A DNA stretch of 64,000 nucleotides. Origin: Oscillospiraceae bacterium. GTDB taxonomy: Bacteria > Bacillota > Clostridia > Oscillospirales > CAG-272. Below are positions 37,714 to 47,147 of this stretch, piece by piece (within the stretch, counting starts at the first letter, position 1; each line of letters opens with the position of its first letter). The translations under genes were made by a program, and so were the position numbers. The notes under the pieces are model-generated. The model saw only the letters and a program-made list of their open reading frames with translations. It did not search any database and had not been told where the DNA came from. The stretch covers positions 62,001-126,000 of the forward strand of contig SVTY01000004.1 in assembly GCA_015063535.1 (NCBI GenBank). The letters are read 5' to 3'.

Positions 37714-38739
37714 ATGAACAAGGAATTTTTTGTTGCTTTGGATCTTTTGGAAAAGGAAAAGGGAATACCCAAGGAATATATGCTGGAGAAGATCGAAGCG
37801 GCGTTGCTTTCCGCTGTGAAAAAGGAATACGGAGCCAATACGCTGATGCGCGTGGTCATTGACCCCGTCAAGGAGGATGTCAGGGTGTACCAGCAAAAGG
37901 AAGTGGTTGAGGAGGTCACCAATCCCCAGTGTCAGATCTCGTTGGAGGATGCCAAGGCGATCAGCAAGCGGAATACCTTGGGAAAAATGGTAGAGACCGA
38001 ATTAAAGACCAAAAATTTCAGACGTCTGAGTGCCGCCGCCGCCAAGTCCGTGATCATTCAGGGCATTCGCGAGGGCGAGCGCAAGGTCATGCAGGAGGCG
38101 TATGAGAGCAAGCGGGAGGAGATCATTACCGCTACCGTCAGCAAGGTGGATTCTGTCACGGGCAACGTGATACTGGAGACCGACAACGGCCGTGCCGTGT
38201 TGCTGAAGGGCGAGCAGATCCCCGGTGAATATTTCTATGTCGGTCAGAAGGTCAAGGTCTTTGTGATGGAAGTCAATAAAGAGAGCAAGGGACCGCTTGT
38301 TACACTGTCTCGGATCCACCCCGGACTGGTTCGTCGGATGTTTGAGCTGGAGGTTCCCGAGATTCAGGACGGTATCGTGCTGGTTAAGGGTGTTTCCCGT
38401 GAGGCAGGCTCCCGAACCAAGATCGCCGTATGGTCGAGAGATGAGGATGTGGATGCCGTCGGTGCCTGCATCGGAAATCACGGCATGCGTATTTCCGGTA
38501 TTGTAGAGGAGCTTGGCGGAGAGAAGATCGACATCGTCAAGTATAGCGAGGTTCCCGAGGAGTTTGTCGCCGCCGCCTTGGCTCCCGCCGAGGTCAGATC
38601 GGTCACCTTTACCGCCGAGCGTGCCTGCCGTGTCGTTGTGGATGCGGATCAGCTTTCCTTGGCGATCGGCAAAGAGGGACAAAACGCCCGTCTTGCCGCA
38701 CGGCTGACCGGAATGAAGATCGACATCAAATCCGAATAA
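37714..38739 (+). CDS. nusA: transcription termination factor NusA
   Basis: S1/KH architecture; VGACIGNHGMRISGIVEELGGEKIDIVKYS. Confidence 0.96.
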   Translation: MNKEFFVALDLLEKEKGIPKEYMLEKIEAALLSAVKKEYGANTLMRVVIDPVKEDVRVYQQKEVVEEVTNPQCQISLEDAKAISKRNTLGKMVETELKTKNFRRLSAAAAKSVIIQGIREGERKVMQEAYESKREEIITATVSKVDSVTGNVILETDNGRAVLLKGEQIPGEYFYVGQKVKVFVMEVNKESKGPLVTLSRIHPGLVRRMFELEVPEIQDGIVLVKGVSREAGSRTKIAVWSRDEDVDAVGACIGNHGMRISGIVEELGGEKIDIVKYSEVPEEFVAAALAPAEVRSVTFTAERACRVVVDADQLSLAIGKEGQNARLAARLTGMKIDIKSE

Positions 38740-38758
38740 TGCCTCAAGGGAGGAAGGT

Positions 38759-39037
38759 ATGCAACCGCAAAAGGTAAGAAAGATTCCGCAACGGCAGTGC
38801 CTTGGATGTAACGAGCACAAGCCAAAAAAGGAGCTTCTTCGGGTGGTGAGAAGTCCCGAGGGAGAGATCTCCTTGGATTTCACGGGCAAAAAATCGGGAA
38901 GAGGCGCATACATCTGCCCCGATCTTCGTTGCCTGAAAAAAGCGAGAAAATCCCGTCGGATCGACCGCAGTCTGGATTGCACGGTTCCCGATGAGGTGTA
39001 CGATCAAATGGAAAGCGAGCTTGCCGCACATGAATGA
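38759..39037 (+). CDS. rnpM: YlxR/RnpM family protein (DUF448)
   Basis: KIPQRQCLGCNEHKPKKELLRVVRSPEGEISLDFTGKKSGRGAYIC. Confidence 0.92.
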   Translation: MQPQKVRKIPQRQCLGCNEHKPKKELLRVVRSPEGEISLDFTGKKSGRGAYICPDLRCLKKARKSRRIDRSLDCTVPDEVYDQMESELAAHE

Positions 39038-39362
39038 AGCAGAGAGCGGCAACGAAAAAAAACTGCTTGCCTCCTTGGGACTTTGTGTTCGGGCGGGCAA
39101 GGTGATCTTCGGGGTTCCGATGATCTGCGAGGCGATGCGTCGAGGCGGAGCGGGTACTCCCGTTACCGTGTTTGAGGCATCGGACACCTCGGAAAATACA
39201 AAAAAACGAATCCGTGATAAATGCAGTTATTACGGAATCAAGCACATCACGCTCCGCATCGACGGTACGGTTCTTGCGGCGGCGTTGGGAAAAAGCGCAT
39301 CCCTTGGTGCCGTTGCCGTAACGGATCGACGGATGAGCGACATGGTAGAACAATATCTTTGA
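39030..39362 (+). CDS. ylxQ: ribosomal L7Ae-like protein YlxQ
   Basis: LLASLGLCVRAGKVIFGVPMICEAMRRG; operon position. Confidence 0.88.
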   Translation: MNEAESGNEKKLLASLGLCVRAGKVIFGVPMICEAMRRGGAGTPVTVFEASDTSENTKKRIRDKCSYYGIKHITLRIDGTVLAAALGKSASLGAVAVTDRRMSDMVEQYL

Positions 39363-39451
39363 GTACGGATCGCTGTGACAGTCCGAGCTCAAACCTTTAA
39401 AACCAATCGAAAGGAAGTCCTTCGCCGACCACGGAGGACACGGTATGAAGT

Positions 39452-42319
39452 ATGGCAGCAAATCAAGTATCCAATTCGCTATTAAAGGTGACGCAGTTTG
39501 CCAAGGATCTGAATATGAAAACAAAGGATGTTGTGGCGATCTTGGAGGAAAAGGGGGTTGCGGTCAAATCGCAAAAGCCCATGGATCCGAGTGAGTTCGA
39601 GCTGTTGTTTGAAGCACTGACCAAAGCGAATCAGATCACCAATATCGAAGACTATCTGGATGGGGTGACCTATATTCCGTCCAAGAAAAAGGCGGCAAGC
39701 ACCGCAAAGGCTGCCAAAACGGAAGCATCGGCAGAGGAAGCAAAAGAGGCAAAGGGTGAAGCGACTCCTTCGGAAACGGCTGAGCCCAAGGAGACCGTAG
39801 CTCCGACCGCCAAGGAGGAAACACCTGCTCCCGTTCAGAAACAGGAAACAAAGAGCGAGCCGACAGAGAAGAAGGAAACGCCCAAACAGGCAGAAAAGCG
39901 TGAGCCTGCGGTGAAAAAGAACGATGCGCCTTCTGCGGCGGTAAGTAAAGCACAGACGGCTCCCAGACCTCAAGGGACAGATATAAAAGTCCAAGAAACC
40001 GGTGTGCGGAGTGGCGATCGCCCTGCGCAAAACGGCTTCCGCCAAGGACAAAAGGACGGATATGCCCCCCGTCAGGGTAGCTATGACAGAGGGACGACGA
40101 GACCCGAAACAAGAGGAGCGCAGTCGGGCGGCTTCGGTCAAAAGCCACAGAATGACCGCTTCTCCAATCCCTTCGGCGGACAGCAGAGACCCATGGGCGG
40201 GTCGCAAAGACCGCAGGGACAAGGACAAAAGAACGACCGCTTCGGCGGCGGACAGTTCCGTGATAAGGACGAAGGAGGACGCAGAGGGCCCGTTACCTCC
40301 TTTAAGCCTCAGGTCATCGTCCGCAGTCAGACTGCCAAGGGCGACGAGGCACCCAAGCAGAGAGGGGCTACCCGTGTGGTGGATATGCGGGCAGGAACGG
40401 TGGATCTTTCCAAGTACGATGAGCGCTTGGATACCTTTATTCCCGATTCTGTCGGCGATGTCCGAGGCGGCAACCAAAAGGTAAAAAAGCAGGCGGGCAA
40501 CCGTCCGATGCCGAATGGTAAAAACAATAAGCTCAATAAGGGTAAAAAGAGCACCCAGCCCGTAACCAAGGCACCCACCAGCGTAACACTTCCCGAGGAG
40601 ATCATGGTCAGCGATCTGGCTTCCCGCCTGAAGGTTACGGCGGCAGAGGTCGTCAAGCGTCTCATGATGCTCGGTATGATGGTGACCGTCAATCAGACGG
40701 TGGACTATGATACGGCGGCGATCGTTGCCGAGGAAATGGGCATTTCGGCTACCAAGGAGGTGGTCGTCACCATTGAGGAACGCCTGTTTGAGGAAGAAGA
40801 GGACAGCGAGGAGAACCTGATCCCCAGAGCGCCCGTTGTCTGTGTCATGGGTCACGTTGACCACGGAAAGACCTCCATTTTGGATGCCATTCGTCATACC
40901 CGAGTTACTTCGGGCGAGGCAGGCGGTATCACTCAGCATATCGGCGCATACCGTGTGAAGGTCAACGGACAGGATATTACCTTCTTGGATACCCCCGGAC
41001 ATGAAGCCTTTACCGCAATGCGTGCCAGAGGTGCGCAGGCGACCGATATTGCCATCCTTGTAGTGGCGGCGGATGACGGCATTATGCCGCAGACCATCGA
41101 AGCCATCAACCACGCCAAGGCGGCAGGCATTGACATCGTGGTCGCTATCAATAAAATGGATAAACCCACCGCCAACCCCGATCAGGTCAAGCAGGAGCTG
41201 ACCAAGTACGACTTGGTTCCCGAGGAATGGGGCGGAGACGTGATCTGCGTTCCCGTATCGGCACTGACGGGTCAGGGAATCGACGATCTGTTGGAAAACG
41301 TCTTGCTGGTTGCCGAGGTCAAGGAACTGAAGGCAAATCCCAAGCGCCGTGCCAAGGGTATCGTCATTGAGGCAAAGCTGGATCGTGGCAGAGGTCCCGT
41401 GGCAACGGTGCTGGTTCAGAACGGTACGTTGCATAACGGAGATATCGTAATTGCGGGAACATCGGTCGGACGTGTCCGTGCCATGACCGACGATAAGGGC
41501 AGAAATCTGAAGGACGCAGGGCCTTCGGTTCCTGTGGAGATCATCGGTCTTGCCGAGGTTCCTTCCTCAGGCGATGAGTTCAATGCCGTAGAGGATGAAA
41601 GAATGGCAAGAACTCTTGCCGATCAGAGACGTGAAACGGCAAAGGAAGAGGTGTTCAAGGCAAATGCCAGAGCCAACCTCAACGACCTGTTCGCTCAGAT
41701 CTCTGAGGGTGTCAAGGAGCTTAATATCATCGTCAAGGCAGACGTGGGCGGCTCTGCCGAGGCTGTCAAGCAGTCTTTGGAAAAGATCTCCAACGAGGAG
41801 GTCAAGGTTCGCGTCATCCATGCGGCGGCAGGCGGTATCCGAGAGGGAGACGTTATGCTGGCGGCGGCATCCAATGCCATCATCGTCGGATTCAACGTCC
41901 GTCCCGATAAGGGTGCCATCGACAGTGCCGAGCGGCAGAACGTGGAAATTCGTACCTACCGTGTCATCTACGATTGTATCAACGAGATCACCGATGCCAT
42001 GAAGGGTATGCTTGCGCCCGAATATCGGGAGAATCTGCTGGGACACGCTGAGGTCAGACAGACCATCCATGTACCCAATGTGGGAACCATTGCCGGTTCT
42101 TACGTTCAGGACGGTAAGGTGGCACGCTCCGCAATGATCCGTGTCGTTCGTGACGGAATCGTGATCTTTGAGGATAAGATCTCCTCCTTGAAGCGATTCA
42201 AGGACGATGCCAAGGAAGTGGCACAGGGCTACGAATGCGGTATCGGTTTGGAACGCTTCAACGATATCAAGGTAGGCGATATTCTCGAAGCCTATGTGAT
42301 GGAAGAGATCGAACGGTAA
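39452..42319 (+). CDS. infB: translation initiation factor IF-2
   Basis: [40 protein letters not shown]. Confidence 0.98.
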   Translation: MAANQVSNSLLKVTQFAKDLNMKTKDVVAILEEKGVAVKSQKPMDPSEFELLFEALTKANQITNIEDYLDGVTYIPSKKKAASTAKAAKTEASAEEAKEAKGEATPSETAEPKETVAPTAKEETPAPVQKQETKSEPTEKKETPKQAEKREPAVKKNDAPSAAVSKAQTAPRPQGTDIKVQETGVRSGDRPAQNGFRQGQKDGYAPRQGSYDRGTTRPETRGAQSGGFGQKPQNDRFSNPFGGQQRPMGGSQRPQGQGQKNDRFGGGQFRDKDEGGRRGPVTSFKPQVIVRSQTAKGDEAPKQRGATRVVDMRAGTVDLSKYDERLDTFIPDSVGDVRGGNQKVKKQAGNRPMPNGKNNKLNKGKKSTQPVTKAPTSVTLPEEIMVSDLASRLKVTAAEVVKRLMMLGMMVTVNQTVDYDTAAIVAEEMGISATKEVVVTIEERLFEEEEDSEENLIPRAPVVCVMGHVDHGKTSILDAIRHTRVTSGEAGGITQHIGAYRVKVNGQDITFLDTPGHEAFTAMRARGAQATDIAILVVAADDGIMPQTIEAINHAKAAGIDIVVAINKMDKPTANPDQVKQELTKYDLVPEEWGGDVICVPVSALTGQGIDDLLENVLLVAEVKELKANPKRRAKGIVIEAKLDRGRGPVATVLVQNGTLHNGDIVIAGTSVGRVRAMTDDKGRNLKDAGPSVPVEIIGLAEVPSSGDEFNAVEDERMARTLADQRRETAKEEVFKANARANLNDLFAQISEGVKELNIIVKADVGGSAEAVKQSLEKISNEEVKVRVIHAAAGGIREGDVMLAAASNAIIVGFNVRPDKGAIDSAERQNVEIRTYRVIYDCINEITDAMKGMLAPEYRENLLGHAEVRQTIHVPNVGTIAGSYVQDGKVARSAMIRVVRDGIVIFEDKISSLKRFKDDAKEVAQGYECGIGLERFNDIKVGDILEAYVMEEIER

Positions 42320-42335
42320 TACGAAACCAAAATAA

Positions 42336-42374
42336 AAAGGGAAAAATTTCGAAACGAAATTTTTCCCTTTTTCT
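42336..42374. terminator. bidirectional terminator after infB
   Basis: AAAAGGGAAAAATTTCGAAACGAAATTTTTCCCTTTTT. Confidence 0.85.
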
Positions 42375-42376
42375 GT

Positions 42377-42577
42377 TCAGTTGCTCCGTCCTACCAGATA
42401 ATCCAATGTCACATGGTAATAATCCGCCAGTTGGATCGCCGCCCATAACGGCAATTCTCGCTCACCCCGCTCATAGCGTTGATAAACCGTCAGTTGCATG
42501 TGCAACAGTGCCGCAATCTCCTTTTGTGTTTTGTCATGATCTTCCCGTAGGTCACGCACTCTTTGATAAACAAACAT
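42377..42577 (-). CDS. small XRE-family HTH regulator
   Basis: MFVYQRVRDLREDHDKTQKEIAALLHMQLTVYQRYERGERELPLWAAIQLADYYHVTLDYLVGRSN. Confidence 0.9.
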   Translation of the reverse strand: MFVYQRVRDLREDHDKTQKEIAALLHMQLTVYQRYERGERELPLWAAIQLADYYHVTLDYLVGRSN

Positions 42578-42657
42578 AACTTTTTCCTGCTTTGTTTTCT
42601 TTTGGTCCTTTTCTTTTTTAAAAGAAAAGGACATCCCATCCATTCTTTCTAATTTTT

Positions 42658-43344
42658 CTAACTTAAGATCTCCTCAATCAACCTCTGCGACTGCACGGCG
42701 GCACGGCGGCACAGCTCGGGATAGTCCATGCTTCCCGCCTTGTCATCCGCATTGTCCGAGATACAGCGGACAACAACAAAGGGGATCTGATTTACATAGC
42801 AGACATGACCGACAGCGGCGCCCTCCATTTCGCAGGCGACGGCATCAAAGGTCTCGTGAATATATTGCTTTTTTTGCGGATCGGCGATAAATTGATCGCC
42901 CGAGGCGATCACTCCTTGCACACAGGTCACGCCCAACTGCACAGCGGCACGGCAGACAAGATCGCAAAGCGCCTTATCGGCGGGGAGCTGAACGATATTG
43001 ATCCCCGAGATCAGTCCCACAGGGTCGCCCAAGGGAGAGGTGTCCATATCATGCTCCACCACGGCGGTGGATACGGCAACATTTAACAATCCCAATTCTT
43101 CGCAAAGGGTTCCCGCTACACCCGTGTTGATGATGCGTCCCACGCCGTAGCGCAGGATCATGGTCTGTGCGCAGAGGGCGGCAAAGACCTTTCCGATTCC
43201 GCATTGCGCCACGACGACCTCCTGCTTGCCGATATAGCCTCTGACAAATTCCACTCCGCTGACCGTTTCACAGATTGGCTCCTTGACCATTGCCTTCAGC
43301 GCATCGGTTTCGATCTGCATAGCACCGATAATTCCTGTAATCAT
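42658..43344 (-). CDS. mtnN: 5'-methylthioadenosine/S-adenosylhomocysteine nucleosidase
   Basis: MITGIIGAMQIETDALK...FDAVACEMEGAAVGHVCYVNQIPFVVVRCISDNAD. Confidence 0.95.
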   Translation of the reverse strand: MITGIIGAMQIETDALKAMVKEPICETVSGVEFVRGYIGKQEVVVAQCGIGKVFAALCAQTMILRYGVGRIINTGVAGTLCEELGLLNVAVSTAVVEHDMDTSPLGDPVGLISGINIVQLPADKALCDLVCRAAVQLGVTCVQGVIASGDQFIADPQKKQYIHETFDAVACEMEGAAVGHVCYVNQIPFVVVRCISDNADDKAGSMDYPELCRRAAVQSQRLIEEILS

Positions 43345-43357
43345 AGCTTCTCTCCTT

Positions 43358-45277
43358 TTATATTTCCTCATATAGCTCTAATAAACGCTCCTCTATGGCG
43401 TTTTTTCGGGTATCCAGCTCCGCCAAACGCACATAATCGGTGGCGGCATCTCCCACCATTTCCGTCTCAATGGCTTCCAATTCGTCCTCCAATTTTGCTG
43501 CCTCTGCCCGAAGCCGCTCCAAGCGGTTTCGTTGCTTGCGTGCCTCTGCCTGCTCCTGCTTGCTTTTCAGATATTGCTCCTTTTGAGATGAGGCTGTGGC
43601 AGGGACGGCTTCTGCTTCTGCCGTGACGGCGACACTTTGCCGTTGCCGTTCCCGACATAGCTCCTCATAGCCCTTACCCGCTTTTCCCACACGGATATCC
43701 GATATGCCACAGGAGGTGAAGTCCAGCAGGCGGGTCGCCAGCTTGTCGATAAAATATCGGTCGTGGGAGACTGCAATGACGGTTCCGTCAAACGCCGAAA
43801 GAGCCTCCTCCAATGCCTCCCGTGAGTCGATATCCAAGTGGTTGGTCGGCTCGTCCAGTACCAATAAATTCATATCGGACAGGATCAGCTTGGAAAGCGT
43901 CAGCCTTGCCCGTTCGCCGCCGCTCAGCTCTCCCACCGATTTGTACACATCCTCACCGAAAAAGCGGAACCGTGCCAAGGTGCTTCGGATCTCCAGCTCG
44001 GTCAGCAACGGATAGGCGTGCCAAAGCTCCTCCAAAACGGTGTTTTCAAGGGTCAGATTCTGGTTTTCCTGGTCGTAGTAGCCCACCGTCACGTTGTAAC
44101 CCGCTTCAATATATCCGTAAGAGGGGCTCAGCCTTCCCAACAACAGCTTCAATAGGGTGGATTTTCCGCATCCGTTGGGACCTGTCAGAAACAGCCGATC
44201 GCCTCGTTTTACCAAAAACGAAAGCCCCGAAAACAGCGGCTTGTCGGTATACCCGAAGCGGACATCCTTCACGGTCAGCACATCGTTTCCGCTGGTAATG
44301 GAGGAGGAAAACCGAATGCTGATGGGACGGAGCGCCTCCTTGGGGCGTTCCAGCTTCACCATTTTATCCAGCATCTTCTGTCGGCTTTCTGCGGCAATGA
44401 TGTTCTTCTCCCGATTCCATGCCCGCTGTTGAGCGATATATGCCTCCTGTCGGGCGATCTCCCTCTGCTGATTTTTATAATGCCGCTCCTCGATCTCCCG
44501 ATCGATCCGCCTTTGCTCCATGCTTTGGGTGTATCCGCCCCGATAGAGCTTGCCCCGTCGAAATTCGATGCAAAGGGTCTTGTTGGTGATGCGGTCAAGA
44601 AAATATCGGTCGTGGGAGATGACCAGCACGCACTTTTTATAGGAAGCCAAAAAGCTCTCCAGCCAAAGCAGCGTCTCCATATCCAAATGGTTGGTCGGCT
44701 CGTCCAGCATCAGAATATCGGGCTCCCGACAAAGCTCTCGGGAAAGCGCCAAACGGGTTCGCTGTCCGCCGCTCAGAGAAGAGAAGGGACGGAGTTGAGC
44801 TTCCTCGTCAAAGCCCATTCGCTTCAGTGTCGATGCGCAACGGCTCCGAAATTCCAAGCCGCCCCGCTCAATAAATGCTTCATTCAAGGCGGTAAATTCC
44901 GCCGCACAGGAGCTTTTTTGATCGGCAGCTTCGGCAAGCTCGGCCTCCAAAGCCTTCAGTCTTTCTTCCATTGCCAAAAGCTCGGGAAAGGCACGGAGCA
45001 TGATCTCCAAGGCGGTCGCCTCTCCGTCCTCCCCGTCCAAATGGCGCAGGGCATCATCCTGTCGAAGAATGCCGACCGTCTTGTTTTTTGAAATATAAAC
45101 GGCACCGCTGTCGGGCTCCTGTTCGCCGAGGATCATCCGAAACAGTGTGGATTTTCCGCATCCGTTGGCGCCGATGATCCCCAACCGATCTCCCTCATCC
45201 AGCGAAAAGGTCACATCCTCCAACAGAGGCTTGCTTCCGAAGGAAAGGGAAAGGTGATCTACAGTTAAACAAATCAT
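43358..45277 (-). CDS. ABC-F family ATPase
   Basis: Two Walker A (GANGCGKST, GPNGCGKST) and two LSGGxR(T/A)RL signatures, no TM. Confidence 0.93.
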   Translation of the reverse strand: MICLTVDHLSLSFGSKPLLEDVTFSLDEGDRLGIIGANGCGKSTLFRMILGEQEPDSGAVYISKNKTVGILRQDDALRHLDGEDGEATALEIMLRAFPELLAMEERLKALEAELAEAADQKSSCAAEFTALNEAFIERGGLEFRSRCASTLKRMGFDEEAQLRPFSSLSGGQRTRLALSRELCREPDILMLDEPTNHLDMETLLWLESFLASYKKCVLVISHDRYFLDRITNKTLCIEFRRGKLYRGGYTQSMEQRRIDREIEERHYKNQQREIARQEAYIAQQRAWNREKNIIAAESRQKMLDKMVKLERPKEALRPISIRFSSSITSGNDVLTVKDVRFGYTDKPLFSGLSFLVKRGDRLFLTGPNGCGKSTLLKLLLGRLSPSYGYIEAGYNVTVGYYDQENQNLTLENTVLEELWHAYPLLTELEIRSTLARFRFFGEDVYKSVGELSGGERARLTLSKLILSDMNLLVLDEPTNHLDIDSREALEEALSAFDGTVIAVSHDRYFIDKLATRLLDFTSCGISDIRVGKAGKGYEELCRERQRQSVAVTAEAEAVPATASSQKEQYLKSKQEQAEARKQRNRLERLRAEAAKLEDELEAIETEMVGDAATDYVRLAELDTRKNAIEERLLELYEEI

Positions 45278-45290
45278 ACCGATATCCTTA

Positions 45291-45893
45291 TTATAGCTTG
45301 ATCTTTACTTCTCGGGCAACGCCCAAAATGCGAGCCTCTCCCGATTCAAAATCGTCGGTGCTCAGACGGATCGGCTCATAGTCCTCATTTTCGGGAAACA
45401 GGTAAATGGCTTTTCCCGTGCGTCGAAAGCGCTTTACCGTTGCGCTGTCTCCGCCCACAAGACACGCCACGATCTCGCCGTCCTCCGCATACTGCTGCTT
45501 GTGAAAGAGAACCAAGGAGCCGTTTACCATACCGATGTTCTTCATGCTGTCGCCGCAGACCTTCAGATAGAAATATTCCTCCTCATTATCCACCTCGGCT
45601 TGCTCATAGCCCAACAGCGTTTCATTGGTAATGATGGGCGAGCCTGCACGGATCTCTCCGATGATGGGGAGCTTTTTCTTTGCCTTGGGGGCGGCTCTGT
45701 CGCCCACGCCCAACAGATCGTCCAGCGATATATCGAAATAGGCGGCGATCTTTCTCAGCTTTTCGGTTTTCGGGACCGAGCGACCGTTTTTCCAGTCGGT
45801 AAAGGTACTGGCGGGGATCCCTGTGGATTTTGCCACCCGATACACGGTGGTCTGTCTCTCTTTGAGTAATTGTTCGAAAATTTGAAAGCTCAT
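45291..45893 (-). CDS. XRE HTH + S24 (LexA/CI-type) self-cleaving repressor
   Basis: HTH VYRVAKSTGIPASTFTDWKNGRS; IRAGSPI Ala-Gly site; GDSM and SATVKRF Ser/Lys dyad. Confidence 0.9.
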   Translation of the reverse strand: MSFQIFEQLLKERQTTVYRVAKSTGIPASTFTDWKNGRSVPKTEKLRKIAAYFDISLDDLLGVGDRAAPKAKKKLPIIGEIRAGSPIITNETLLGYEQAEVDNEEEYFYLKVCGDSMKNIGMVNGSLVLFHKQQYAEDGEIVACLVGGDSATVKRFRRTGKAIYLFPENEDYEPIRLSTDDFESGEARILGVAREVKIKL

Positions 45894-45924
45894 GAGATAC
45901 CTCCTTGTGAAATACGACGAATAT

Positions 45925-46017
45925 TTCGAAAATCCGAAATAATACTTGACAACAGTTCGGAAATCCGATATAATAATAGCATAGTATTATTATATCTCAA
46001 AATTCTCGATTTGTCAA
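45925..46017. promoter_or_regulatory. overlapping divergent consensus promoters with operator repeats
   Basis: Plus: TTGACA 45946-45951 N17 TATAAT 45969-45974; minus: TTGACA 46017-46012 N17 TATAAT 45994-45989; operators TTCGAAAATCCGAAAT (45925) and TTCGGAAATCCGATAT (45956). Confidence 0.8.
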
Positions 46018-46088
46018 GGAATTTCGCAGAATTTATCAAAAGTGCGGCAAAGGGGAAGGGAGAGAGAGGGAGGTGAGAAGGAAAACGG

Positions 46089-46232
46089 ATGTGTGAGCTT
46101 TGCCAAAAAATACGCTGTCCTGCGGCGTGTCCGGGCTATGAGCCGTCGAAGCGGAGCCGTGGGAGGTCGCCGAGACGTAGCATCTGCCGATATAGACGAT
46201 GGCGGACGATAGACCGAACCAAAGAAAAATAA
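46089..46232 (+). CDS. CxxC-rich microprotein (47 aa)
   Basis: MCELCQKIRCPAACPGYEPSKRSRGRSPRRSICRYRRWRTIDRTKEK; upstream GGGAGGTGAGAAGG; not in supplied ORF track. Confidence 0.5.
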   Translation: MCELCQKIRCPAACPGYEPSKRSRGRSPRRSICRYRRWRTIDRTKEK

Positions 46233-46303
46233 GGAATGAAACGATACAGGAGACGATTCGAAGGAATCGGATCAAAGAAAGGGATACGCAAAGGAGGTGT
46301 GCT

Positions 46304-46711
46304 ATGCAAAAGGAATCGGTTTCTGAGACGGAAATCCGAATGATGGACAACTATTTAAAGGGATATTGCCTCAACCGCAGACTGTTGCGGCTGAATCGGT
46401 ATGAGCAAGAATATTTCGGTTGGCAAGCCACAGAGGAGGATCTTCCGGGGGAGGAGCCGCTGGCACGGGCGAGGATGTTTGAGATTCGTCATTTTATTAC
46501 GGACATGAACAACAGCACGGAAAAGCTATTGCTTTACTATCACTACATACGGGGCGAATCGGTGGAACGGTGCGGGGAGCTGTTGAATATTTCAAGGGCG
46601 GGGGCATACCGCCTCAAAAAGCGGGCGATCACCGCCGCCGTGCGGCACGCCAAGGAAAGCGAACGCCGAGTGCCGACAGAAGGGTCACAAAGCACCGAGG
46701 AAAGTGCATAA
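46304..46711 (+). CDS. sigma-70-like/ArpU-like transcriptional regulator
   Basis: SD AAAGGAGGT; YYHYIRGESVERCGELLNISRAGAYRLKKRAITAAVRHAK region-4-like HTH. Confidence 0.6.
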   Translation: MQKESVSETEIRMMDNYLKGYCLNRRLLRLNRYEQEYFGWQATEEDLPGEEPLARARMFEIRHFITDMNNSTEKLLLYYHYIRGESVERCGELLNISRAGAYRLKKRAITAAVRHAKESERRVPTEGSQSTEESA

Positions 46712-46767
46712 ACGTACAAAAGATAAAAAGCCCGCCACAGAGCGGTAGAGCCGAGTGGCGGGGAGCT

Positions 46768-47022
46768 TTATTGCATTTCAAGTGTTCCCAACAGCTCTTG
46801 GGGCTGTTGGTTCAGAACCTGACACAAGTACAGCAATTCAATATCGGTGATAAAGCGTTGCCCCGATTCCATACGCTGCACGGCGTTCTTATCCACATCC
46901 AAGCCTGCCAGCTGGAGACGGTCGGCAAGCTCCCGTTGGGAGATCTTCAGTTCGGTGCGGAATTGTTTGAGCTTGACACCGCAAATATTGTTTCGTCCGC
47001 TTGGGGTTTTGTTGATAAACAT
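46768..47022 (-). CDS. XRE-family HTH regulator
   Basis: LKQFRTELKISQRELADRLQLAGLDVDKNAVQRMESGQRFITDIELLYLCQVLN. Confidence 0.88.
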   Translation of the reverse strand: MFINKTPSGRNNICGVKLKQFRTELKISQRELADRLQLAGLDVDKNAVQRMESGQRFITDIELLYLCQVLNQQPQELLGTLEMQ

Positions 47023-47054
47023 GTTGATTCCTCCGATTTTTTGACATTCGGTGC

Positions 47055-47083
47055 TTGACAATGATATCATTATATAGTATAAT
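47055..47083 (+). promoter_or_regulatory. consensus promoter of BspA-like gene flanked by TGACAYTCRGTR repeats
   Basis: TTGACA N17 TATAAT; repeats at 47042-47053 and 47095-47106. Confidence 0.7.
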
Positions 47084-47147
47084 ATATCCATATATGACAC
47101 TCAGTAAATGTCAAAAATCAATTTAAGAAACAAGTGAGGTAATAAAA

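Noticed and set aside
39482-41434. 650-aa minus-strand ORF opposite infB
   Set aside because: Antisense of a certain gene; low-complexity, no homology-like motifs
42235-42579. 114-aa plus ORF after infB
   Set aside because: Overlaps infB 3' end, bidirectional terminator and the antisense of an XRE gene
45870-46076. 68-aa plus ORF (MFENLKAHEIPPCEIRRIF...)
   Set aside because: Crosses the divergent promoter region and overlaps the repressor start; not plausible as CDS
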